Positions 24,118 to 36,100 of a stretch of DNA of 64,000 nt are shown piece after piece. The position numbers and the translations under genes were made by a program. The notes below the pieces were generated by a model, which saw only the letters and a program-made list of their open reading frames with translations, was not told the DNA's origin and ran no database searches. Positions within the stretch are counted from its first letter, which is position 1. Every line of letters starts with the position of its first letter. Source of the stretch: Cheilinus undulatus (taxonomy: Eukaryota > Chordata > Actinopteri > Labriformes > Labridae); the NCBI RefSeq assembly GCF_018320785.1, contig NC_054870.1:2857199-2921198 (forward strand), given 5' to 3'.

Positions 24118-27100
24118 GTAAATTATTATTATTATTATTAATATTAATATTTTTATATGCCGCTGCAGACTAATAGTCTACTTTTCTGAGCTCTTCCTGA
24201 TAAAAGAGCTGCTTGATTGTGGCAAAAAATCATCATGATAGTGCAGTTTTTCTTAAAACTACATTTATTGGGAATTTTAAGTTATCAAATTTGTCATTTT
24301 GCCTTAAGAGGTGAACACAACCTGAAACAAATGCTTTAGGTCTGTCTCTTTAAACCCAAAGTGGCTCCATATGACTGTAGTCCTTTAACCTTTCCTTTCT
24401 TATTCCTTTCCTTTCCTACTTATTCTTTACTTTTTCTTATTGAAGTAAATGGGGTGCTGTGGCTCTCTGCTCCTCACTTAAAATAAAGTGAGAGCCATTG
24501 ATGTGGGAGGGCAGAGTGCATGCAGGGTTTTATTTAATTGATATCAGCCTCTCCTTACGTTCCTAACTCTTCTCAGTGGGGAGTGTGTGGAAGAGACACA
24601 GGACGTTGGAGGATAATTTACTGAATGAGAAATCCTTCATTTCACAGCGTCAGTCTGAGTGACGTCATGTAGGAGAGAGTGGAGCAAGATGAGCCAGTTT
24701 TTAAGTTATGCAGTCTTCAAGGTCAGACAGAGATGGGACCACTGTAGAATGAAAACTTGAACCTTTATTTCAGGATCTTTGCTATCAAATGGAGTTTTCA
24801 GAATGAATCTATAAAAAGCTGTCTGCTGTAGTCCCCCTGTGGCTCAAGGTGTCCCAGGTAAGGGGTAAATTGATTGGGGGGTAAATGGAGCCATCATGGG
24901 GTAAACTAAACACCTTAGCATAAATGCAGTAATAAATATTTTTTCAGTTATGAACCTGTCAGAAAAAAAAACAACTGGTAAGTCTAAGGACCACTGACCA
25001 ATCAAAACACTCATATAATGTTCTAGTCATCAAGTTTGTGGGGAAATATGAGCTGTTGCTTCCTCCTTGCAGTAGAGGTCGCTTCTCCACTTGGATGCAA
25101 AATTTACAGAGACAAATTCACCAACTAACAGATCTGAGGTGTTTGAATCTGATTAAAGGACAGATCATGGAAATGAAAACAGGAGGGTAGAGTTTACATT
25201 TCTATTCTGGTTGGTGGTCAACAGGTAATAAAAAATCATTTGCATAATAAAGCAGAAGACTCATTCATCTTGCTGTGAGATCCTTCTAATCAAATTATTT
25301 GTAAGAAAACAAAAAAGAATAAAATACTTTGTCTTCTTTTGCATACAGAGGGAAATTTAGCCTTAATTTGCTTGGGCAAAAATGTTGAAGACTTAAATTT
25401 TATTAGTGTATTTGTCTAGTATAAAGAAGAAGCAACTCATTACATGTAATGGGCCTCATTCACTGGACAAGTCCAGTTAAGACTCTCATTTCAAGAAGTA
25501 CAAGGCAAAAGCAAAGCCTCATAAGTACAGAAATATCTGCAAATGCAGCAATGAAAAGATTAACTTGTTAAGTGTATTAAATTAGTATTGTTCCTGTAAT
25601 TTCATTAGAAACGTCTGATCTTAAAAACCTTCTGGTGTTGGCTCATTTTACCCCATAGCCTTTGGCCCCATTGATACCATTTTGTAAAACATGGCTGTGT
25701 TGGAAACCACGCGCTCGTTCCCTACTCCCTATGCACTATGCAGTGAGCAGCATATGGACTACATAGTGGACTCATCTGCAAAACACAAAAATGATTTTTG
25801 GACACTACTCTGACCAGTGATGATGATGTCATCGTCTCAGAATTAAAACAACGGCTGGTAGATATCCATGACAACGGCTGAGGATCAAAATTGATGGTAG
25901 AATTTTCACTTCAAAAAAACTGATACCAAATGTAACGTATTTTCACAAAAAATAATAATACTAATAGATACAAAGTCTTTTATAGCAAAAAGTCTTCAGT
26001 GTTTTTGTGTTATCACTTACTTTTGCACATAGATTATGGTCTCATGTCTTGTAATCCGGTGGTTCTCAAACTGGGGTCTGGGGACCTCTGGGGGTCCACG
26101 AGCCACAGCTTGGGGGTCTGTGAAATAATTTGAAATAGGTTGTTAAAGTTAAGCCATGTCATTAAAACTCAAATAAATACATACAGCAAGGGTCATCAAG
26201 TACATTTGCACAAGGGCCAGATTTAGTCTCGACAGAGACTCTGTGACTTTTCAATGAACAAAAATAAAAAGTTCATATTTTGGCCTAATAAACATATTAT
26301 TGTAATAATGTTTTCTTTCAAACCTCAGGGAATGGGCCTTCCCCAATGGTAATTTAGCACCAGTATTAACTAATTTTTTACACTTTTTAACCCTTTTTCA
26401 CTACTTCATTTGGCCATTTCTGCCATTTTTTTTGCCATTATTTACCCATTTTAAAATGTGCCACTTTTTAACCCTTATTTTTTCACTTTTTGACCATTTT
26501 TTACTTCTTTTAGCCACTTTCCTGCCAATTATTGCCCCTGGAAGCCACTTTTAAACCCATTTTCATGATTTTGCCAAGGTATTTTTGCTATATGTTCTCT
26601 TCTTTCACTCACTTTTTATACTTTTTGCTACTGTTTGCCTCTTAAACCAAAATTTTCAATTCTTGAATCCCTTTTTACCACTTTTCCTTCATGTTTTATC
26701 CCCTTTGTGCCACTCTTTTAGTCTATTTTTTCTCATTTTATTCTTCATTTTATTGTTTTTCATTACTTTTTTGAACAATTATTACTCCCTTCGAACACAT
26801 TTTTGATACTTTTTCTCCCATTTTTGCCCTTTTACCCATTTTTGCTACATTTTATCCTCTTTTTACCACTTTCCCTGCCAATGTTTGCCCCTTTGTGCCA
26901 CTCCACAACCCATTTTGACAGTTTTCATACATTTTCACCACTTTATGTAGCCATTTTTGCAACATTTCCACCTGTCTGAATTTTTGTAAAAACAGATCAG
27001 ATTTCAAGACATTCTCAAACAATTTCAATTTCAGTCATTTTGGGTGGATTTAATAGCCGCAGCCTAAAGATACCCTGAAAACCGCAACATCTTTTCTAAA

Positions 27101-30100
27101 TTTAATGACCTCCTGGGGGCCGGATAGGAAGCTTCGGGGGGCCTGATGTGGCCCTCGGGCCGCCAGTTGATGACCAATGACATACAGGGACCACAGCGCC
27201 ATAAAACAACCATACTGAACCAGTGACTCTCACATAATTCAGCTTTGGGCCAATAACTCTGATATGATTGTGAGATATCACGTAAATTTATCACTCATCA
27301 CACACCAGTCACTTTGCTCAGGTTACATTTGGTGTGCAGGTCCAGCTAGCAACGATAGATAAATATTAAAGCACGTCCACTTCATCAAGTGATGCTCAGC
27401 CCATACCAGCTAAACTGAGAAAATATGATGACAGCTGCCTGGAGTTTGGTTTTATTAAGAACAGCAACGGAAGACCAAAATGTGTTGTGTGTCTTCATGT
27501 GTTTGCAAATGAAGCCATGAAGCCTGCCAAGCTAAAGTCTCATCTGATAACAAAGCATGCTTAGTGTAAGGACAAGACTAAAGATTTTTTCCAAAGAAAG
27601 GGTGAAGAATATATCAGCCAGAAAATACAAAAAGTGAACCTGACCACAAAAAAGCACAGAGGGATTCTTATTTGGCTGCTTGATTGGACAAGAGCTTGTA
27701 TTTAGGTTTAAGAGTTTAAAATACAGCATCTAGGAGTACAAATGGCAGTTAACATGTTTAATCAGCGTGAGGGTGATGTGGGTGTCCTTGGAACATTTTT
27801 TGTATCTGTAAGGGTTCCCTAGCCCTGAAAAGTTTGAGAACCCCTGTTCTTATCATGAATCCTTAACACTTTCTTACAGATTCTATACTGTTGTTAAAAC
27901 CAACCAACCAAAAAAAAGAAAAAGCCTAAAAAACTGTACTGATATGCGATCCTGTGCTCCTCTCGTTCATCTGTCATGTTTGAGGGCAGCAAAAGCAATG
28001 CATGATGGTAAATACTGCTGGGCTAGAGACCATGGGTTGTTCACTACTTTTCACAATGCATTGTGGGATAGAATAGTGCACTATTTAGTGTATAACAATG
28101 CATTCAAGACACCACTACAAAATGTCGTATTCGTTATATAGGCCACTATGTAGTGATTATGCCATTGTGCACCATAGAGTGAATAGGGAGTGATTTTGGA
28201 CACAGCCAGTGTCTACTTTAGCAATTCAGGCTAATGTAAAGCTAAGTGATCTACATGGTTTTACATGGACATAAACCGCCAAAAGGTTTAACTTATGTTT
28301 CATTTAGACCTGCATGAATTTGTTTGATATAAACTTCATTATTCCTGACATCAACAAAGACAGTTTTTTTATATTAAAAAAAAGTACTAACTACATCTCC
28401 CATGTACTCTGCTCCAACATAGCAAGACAGAAATGATGGATACGTCCTGAATTTATGGTCACATGACAAAATATTCACACAGTTGCCAAGATGCAGCATG
28501 TGGTTAACTTACCCACTGGCTCACCTTTTCTTCATCACTGCTGCGTGTTCAACTTGCATTTCAAGCAGATCATAGCTGTGAGGATAAACTGTGAAAGAAA
28601 AGTCCAGATCTGTACAGAGGTGCCGCGCCTCCAAACCAATCTTTTTACGTCTTTGGTCAAAAGAGTTCTGTAGATTAAACACTGATGTTCCTGACTCAGG
28701 ACTCTCCAGAAGCCTCCTCTCTCCTCGAGCCCTGTCTCCTCTCGGAGCATTTAAGGAATTGGGAGATCCTTCATCATGGCAGAGAGTGAACGACTTCAGG
28801 GCAGTCGAGCAGAGAGGGAGCAAGGATGTGCAAAGTGATGAAACTAGAAGAACTATTGTAAAGGAAGGGAGGGGGTACTCCATTTACCACACATGACAAA
28901 ACACATGGACAGTTCAGTGCAGTATAGCATGAAGTGCAGTAACCCTGTTTCCTTTATCATGACTGCAGGAAGACAAACTGTATCGTATTGAAATTGCTGT
29001 AGAACACAAAGTAAACTCCAGACTGTTTCCGTGTGCAGGGCTTGTTCCAGCTTCCTGTTAAAGGATTTTGTCTGTCGTAGAAATGTGCAAGGCTGTCTCA
29101 GTGCCTACATGTGGGTAATCCTTTTCTCCACTTTGCTCTTACAGGTCATGAGCCAGGACTGGTGCAGCTGGTGAATTACTACAGAGGAGCAGATAAACTG
29201 TGCAGAAAGGCTTCCTTGGTCAAGTATGTTACTATTTCTTTAAATTAATGATATGTATTTTTCTCCGTTTTGCTACCGTCTATGCTTCTAATGCATCTTC
29301 TGGAAGTGAATTATTCAAAAGGGGTTACATTAGCCGACCATTTCCGTTCTTCACCATTAGGCTTATAAAGACGAGCCCGGAACTGTCCGACTCTCAGAAC
29401 TGGTTCCCAGAATCCTATATCATTTATCCCACTAACCTCAACACCCCAGTTGCTCCAGCTACCAACGGCATTAGCCATTTAAAGAGCAACCCTAAGACGG
29501 ATGAGCGAGAGGTTTTTTTGGTTTCCTATCAAAATAAAAAAGACAGTGGGGAAGGCTCAGTATGGATTGCCAAGTCTTCTGCTGGAGCTAAAGGTAACAT
29601 TTATTATCTTTTCATTTGTTAAAACCTAAAATAGATTAGCTCAAACTATTGTCTGATTACATCTGCTGCTTGTATGGTTTACGATTGGTTCACAAATAAT
29701 ACTAGGGGTGTGGCTAATGATATCAGCAGTTGCTTATAATATTGGTTTTACTGGAACAGGTGCTGGCATTTTGATATCTCATGATGCTAATGAGCTGCTG
29801 GAGCACATCGATAATCAGGGACAGGTTCATGTTATTCAGAAGTACCTGGAGAAACCTCTGCTTCTGGAGCCAGGACATCGGAAGTTTGACATAAGGTCAG
29901 TCCTTTTAGTGTAACACAAACCTATAGAAAATATGCTTGTTTGTCTTATCACTTTAAATAAGGGTCTAATGGGGTCTAATGAGTCATGATCTGTTATTGA
30001 CAGGAGCTGGGTGCTAGTGGACCATCAGTACAACATCTATTTGTACCGGGAGGGAGTGCTGCGTACTTCCTCAGAGCCCTACAATAGCTCTGACCTCCAG

Positions 30101-33100
30101 GACATGACCAGCCACTTAACCAATCACTGCATCCAGAAGGAGCACTCCCAGAACTACGGCCGATACGAAGAGGGGAATGAGATGTTCTTTGATGAATTCA
30201 GGCTGTACCTGCTCAACACTCACAACGTCACCCTGGAGGCTACGATATTACCTCAGATCAAGCAGATCATTAAGTAGGTCCTCTGTGATTTTGCAGATGC
30301 TTTTACTTTAAGATCTTATCTAAAAGAAAGTATATCCTTCACACCATAAGCTCAAGAAGTTCATTCATAGTCTCGGCTTTTTCTTATCCCAAACACAAAA
30401 GCTCTAGTTACATTATAAATTGCACTTTAATGAGTTTTCACAATCATTTTGCCTTTATGTAGTGACACATTATGACGTATCATCACACAGCAGGAGCTTC
30501 ACATACACAGACTCAGACATGCACACACTCAGCAGAGTTCTGGCCTGCCAGCTCTGATGTTAAACATTGCCACTGTCCTGCTCCTGTTGTGCCCCTGTTA
30601 CTAACTCCAGTGCCTGCTCAGGGGCTAAATCACTTCACTAAACCTTTCCACATCGATGTGTTGCATGTCGAAGATGAGGTGTAACCAAGTGACTGCAGAA
30701 CCGCTGGAAGGCACACACATACCCCATGTTAAAATGTCCTTATTAGTAGAAATGAGAGTGTTACAGCCTGGTTCAAAAATAGATGGAATAGTTTCTATAG
30801 ATGTATACACACTCCTGATCAAAATTTTAAGACCAGCTGAAAAATTGCAAGAATTTACATTTTGCACTGTTGGATCTTAGGATGGAGATCTTCAAAATGC
30901 ACAAAGAAGAAATGGGAGTGAGACAAAAAAAATTCAGTAAGCAATTTATTGAAAACAACAATTAAACTGAAATAAGCTGTTCATCAGCTGATCAAAAGTT
31001 TAAGACCACAGCTATAAATGAAACAAAAACCCCTTCTAAAACAGAAATAAAAGAGGACTCAGTAATGAGGAGCTCCACCATTCTTGTTGATCACTACAAA
31101 AATTAGTTTGGGCATGCTTGATGCGAGTATTTCCAGGAGGCTGGTGGGAGTGTTGCTCTAGGTGTTGAAGATGGCTTCATGAAGGTCATCCACTGTCAGG
31201 ACCTGATGTCCATTTTTGTAAACCTCCCTTGCCACCCATCCCCAAATGCTCTCAGCTGAATTTGGATCAGGGAAACATGCAGGATGGTCCAAAAGAGTGA
31301 GGTTCTTCTCCTGGTAGAAGTCCTTTGTCAGGCATCCATTGTGAACTGCAGCGTTGTCCTGTTGAAAAACCCAGTCATTAGCACACAGACGAGGGCCCTC
31401 AGTCATGAGGGATGCCCTCTGCAACATCTCCACATAGCCAGCCGCTGTTTGACGCCCCTGCTAACCTGAAGCTCCACTGTTCCATTGAAGGAAAAAGCAC
31501 CCCACATCATGATGACGCCCCCTTCAATGTGCTGCGTAGAAAACATCTCCAGTGGGATCTCCTTGGTATGCCAGGAACGTTGGAAGCCATCAGGACCATC
31601 AAGGTTACATTTTTTCTCATCAGAGAGTAAAACTTTCTTCCACCTTTCAGTGTCCCATGTTTGGTGCTCCCTTGCAAAGTCCAAATAGGCAGTTTTATGG
31701 CGTTGAAGGAGACCTTTGAAGATGTTGTTTGTTTTTTAAGCCCTTCCCTCGCAGATGCCGTCTGATAATTATTGGGCTGCAGTCAGCACCTGCGTGTTGA
31801 TGGACAGCCAGTCGGATTCTCTGGCTCAGCGCTGGTGAAATTTTATTGGGTCTACCACTTGACTTTTTTGTTCCATAACCCTCAGGATCTCTGAAGAAAT
31901 TCAAAATGACTGACTTACTGCATCCAACCTCAGCAGTGATGGTGCGAGAGGCCTCTCTTATGCAGCTCAACAACCCGACCACGTTCAAAGACAGGAAGCT
32001 TTTTTGCCTTTGCCATCAGGACGTCATGACAACGTGAATAACTGACAGAAAATGACATTGCATCCACATTTTTGCGCAGATTTTGGCTTTTAAAGCCTGT
32101 GATCTTAAACTTTGGATCAGCTGATGAACAGCCTATTTCAGTTTAATTGTTGTTTTCAATAAATTGCTTACTCAAATTTTTTTTTTTTTTTTTGTCTCAC
32201 TTCCATTTTTTCTTTTTGCATTTTGCAGCTCTAATTAGAACCTTCTGAAGATTCAACAGTGTAAAAAGTAAATTCTTGCAATTTTTCAACTGGTCTTAAA
32301 AGACGATCAGGAATGTTTTGGTATATTGACTCTGTGGTTTCCTGATTCCTTCTCTAGAACTTAGGTGTTTAATGTCTCAACAATTGGGACATTTTCCTTT
32401 CTTTAATAGATTACTTCAAATAACTTGGTTGATCACAAATCTGTGGTGGTCAAAATGGCAACCAGCCTGATATGACCCAAACGGTTTACATCAGGATAAA
32501 TGTTCTGCAAATGCAGAAATCAAGCAAACTCAAGATCACATGCAAAAATCCAAATAAACACAAACACTGTGCCTATAAAAGTTGAAAAAATTGCCATAAA
32601 ATCAGATGCTTTTTTAATTAGGAATGAGTATCCAAATCCAAGTACCAACATATCTGATGCGGAACTGAATTACCGTACAGATTTTAGTGCTTCATTTCCA
32701 GAGTCGCCATCCCCATGCAATGCCCCACCACTCCAAATTAAATTGTTGTCTCTGCTTGTGTACCTATCAAGGACACGGTCACACTGACTGGCCCATTTCC
32801 TTCGTTTTTCTCTGGTGTACCACGAGTATATGAATTTTGCTTGAGCCTCTTACATAAAGAAGCTATACCTGCTACCTTTACTTATATATTCTATTTGCAT
32901 CTTTTAAAGATACTTCTCTGAGTTATTTATGATACCAGGATGGCTTTTAGGCTCCTGCTGACTTTTGACCAATTTTTTCTCCTAAAAGTTTTAAGTCAGG
33001 CAATGTTTAGGCACCAGCGTCATTTCAAAAGTTTTCATTTAGTTCCAGTATCAGGAAAAAAACATACAACGCCCAACCCTAAATTCAGTTACAGATGCAA

Positions 33101-36100
33101 AGTAAACAAATGCAAATTCATCAAACCACTGCCAAGAAAAACTGCAGCTTTTCCTGTCATTGCAGTGGGAGTGGAATATGATGTTGAGTTGTTTTGGTGT
33201 TTGTTATCAAGAGCCAGATTACCATAAAATCTGTGTTTTCACAGGACCTGTCTGACATGTATTGAGCCGACAATCAGCACCAAGCACCTGTCCTACCACA
33301 GCTTCCAGCTCTTTGGATTTGATTTCATGGTGGACCAGAGCTTCAAAGTTTGGCTCATTGAGATCAACGGGGCTCCAGCCTGTGCACAGTTAGTAATACT
33401 CAGCAGATCGTTCATGTTCACTCTTTCTCTCTGAGCCTCTCTTCAAGTTAAACTTACTCTTTAATACAGTTTTCACCCTCTACTCTGTCTTATCATTATC
33501 GATGTCATTGTCTCTATTCCACATTTTGACAGATTTTTCACTTTTATCACTAGGGTTTTTTATTAGGGCTGGGCAACTAATCGAATTTTAGATTAAATCG
33601 CAATATTACACACTGCAGTTTTCAAACCACAGAAATTTACCTCTTTTGTATGTTTGTTTGATTCAGAATGAGAAAAATTACTCCTGTCAATACAAAGGTG
33701 TCTTAAAATATCACAATTAAATTGTTTAGTCTTTGTTTAATCTACCAAACATTGTGGTGATTATAAAATACAATGATGTATTTCTTGTATGTTTAAAAAT
33801 ACAAAAGATGAGGAACTTAAAATATAAGCGTGCTTTAAATTGCAATCGCAATATTGGGGGAAAATATGGCAATTAGATAATTTTTCCAAATCGTTCAGCC
33901 CTAGTTTTAAATCTTTTTTTCCAGGTTATATAAAACATTCTTAAGGTTATATTTTAAGGCATTGATTATGATTGATCACTGATTAATTTTCTTTAAGAAA
34001 AATGATCATTAAAAAAAAAGTCATACAAAATAAAATGGCAAGCTTAATGTAATGTCACCTAGGGTTGGGGGATGTGGACCAAAAATCCTGTATAGAAAAA
34101 CTAAAGCAACTTGTAGGTCAAAAACATATTGGCATATACAAAAAGTCACACAGGCCGATTTTTATACATTTTCTTCTCAATTTATTGGGCAAATTTTTCA
34201 AAACTCTCAACATTCACTAAACTTTAAACAGTTTCATGTTACTTCATATTCCTGTGGCATGTTTGCAAAAGGTAGGAAGTCACCTCAGACATTTCATTGA
34301 CATTTCTAAACTGTTTTTGTGTCAGTGGTATCGGCTAATTCCACCAAAATGAAACAATGTTTTGTTATCTTTGGAACCATATGGTTAAAAATGTACGGAT
34401 GCTTTCTCACCATGATCGCCTCAAACTGCATCAAGATTAGTGGTGCAGATATTAGAATTTTGCAAATATACTGTTATTTGCGAAACATTTTCAGCATTTT
34501 CAGCACCAGTGTAATTAAACATTCTCTGTTGTTTATCATTAAGAACACTGTGTGTCTGCTGTATTAGGATCGAGCTTTCACTGTTATTGTGACTATGCAA
34601 CCTGTGACTATGTGTCTAGAATCTAATGTAAAACAAGACTAAATTTGATTCTTAAAATTATAAATGTATTCTTCCTCAAAGGTAGACATTCACTATGCAA
34701 AACTGCAAGACATTTCTTTGGATGAACATTTTCCTGAAAATGTTTTTTTAGCATTAATATTAAAGCATTATCTGCCTTTTTCAGAGCTACAAACAGCACT
34801 GTGACAACCTGCTGACAGACCGTGAGTGATGTTGAGCACTAAATAGAAGTGTGGCACTTTTTTAATGGAGTTTATTCTTTCAAATTAAAATAAATTCTCC
34901 CACCACCTCTGCCAGTGTGTATGCTGGTATATAAACAGATATAATGGATGTAAATATCAGCAGAAACGCTCATATCTTCAGATCCTGATATTGTGCAGAT
35001 ACAGTGTTATACCAGTTAACATGTTTTTCTTGGATCGGTATGAACATAAACTTTATCAAAATGGATAATAGTCCCTAACCCCATATTATATTTTGAATTA
35101 TATTGACTTATATTTTATAAAAACGGATGCATACTCCTCAGCCCTAATCACACTTGGTTGTATGTTGTTAATATAAATTATAACAGATTTATTATCATAA
35201 AACTGTTAGCAATGGGGCGCAGATGGCCTAGTGCAGTGGTTCTCAACTGGCAGAGCTTCAGGACCTGCCAACACCTCCTCCATAAGAACTTGTAACCCAA
35301 ACGTGTGATATTTTTAGAAAAATCAGATTTATTTAGAGAAAAAAAAGTTTAGACCCCAGAAAATTCAACACATGTAACAAATCAAAGATTCAGGACAAAA
35401 CAAATGTGTTTCAAGAGAATTTCCTACACATTTTGGCAAATTTTGTTTCTAGACATACCTTTGCGACCCACTGAAAAGGTCTCTTGGACCAACTTTTGGG
35501 CCCCGACCCACCAGTTGAAAAGCAGTGGCCTAGTGGATTAAGGCCCGCTCCATCAACGTGGATGGACTGGGTTCAAATCCGGCCTGTGGCCCTTTCCCGC
35601 ATGTCTCTCCCCAGCTCTCTCATCCTTGTTTCCAATTCTATCCACTGTGCTCCTCTATCATTAAAGGCACTAAAAGCCCAAAAATAAATATTACAAAACA
35701 ACAACAACAACAAAAAAACATTAGCGATAGCCGCCTCAATATTATGGTGAATAACATCTAGACAGCATGCTGCATTGGTTTGTTTACTGAGGTTGGAAGA
35801 CAAAATAAAATCCACAGGTGATCACAGGGAGACATGGCTGTCTCTCTCCTCTGCTTTCTTGCCTGTATCTCATGTCACTGAAGTACAAAGACACGGACTA
35901 ACAAGTAGGCCTGGAAGAACTTAAGCTGTAGGTTAATCAGTTCAGAAACTCAATACACATCAGCATTATGTCTCAAATTAAACAGAAACACAGTAGCCTA
36001 CCTTCTACTGTAAGCTCGGGGAGTCCCATTTGTTAAAAATATTATTTCAATGTTAAAAATGGTAGAAGTTCATTAGCTCACAAGCTAACGAGCCAACTGA

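Larger units (their letters stand above)
25692..28209. mobile_element. Outer DNA transposon in ttl intron 1
   Basis: GGCTGTGTTGGAAACCACGC at 25693 and the minus-strand reading of the right end, GGCTGTGTCCAAAATCACTC ending at 28209, form inverted ends; CCCTACTCCCTATGCACTAT near 25721 and AGAGTGAATAGGGAGT near 28177 extend the match loosely. This end type is common in fish PIF/Harbinger-like or ISL2EU-like elements. The interior is interrupted by the hAT element at 26057-27846. Target duplication not clear. Confidence 0.5.

Noticed and set aside
26585..26806. 73-codon Phe/Leu-rich frame resembling a membrane protein
   Set aside because: Same type of T-rich transposon core; hydrophobicity follows from T-rich codons.
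28521..28896. Overlapping frames of 101-120 codons on both strands in ttl intron 1
   Set aside because: No known motif, no good splice sites in phase with ttl exons, and ttl exon 1 joins exon 2 exactly without it.
35214..35580. Functional tRNA gene
   Set aside because: The A and B boxes belong to a SINE body with the usual fish SINE downstream part and tail, and are split by a transposon.
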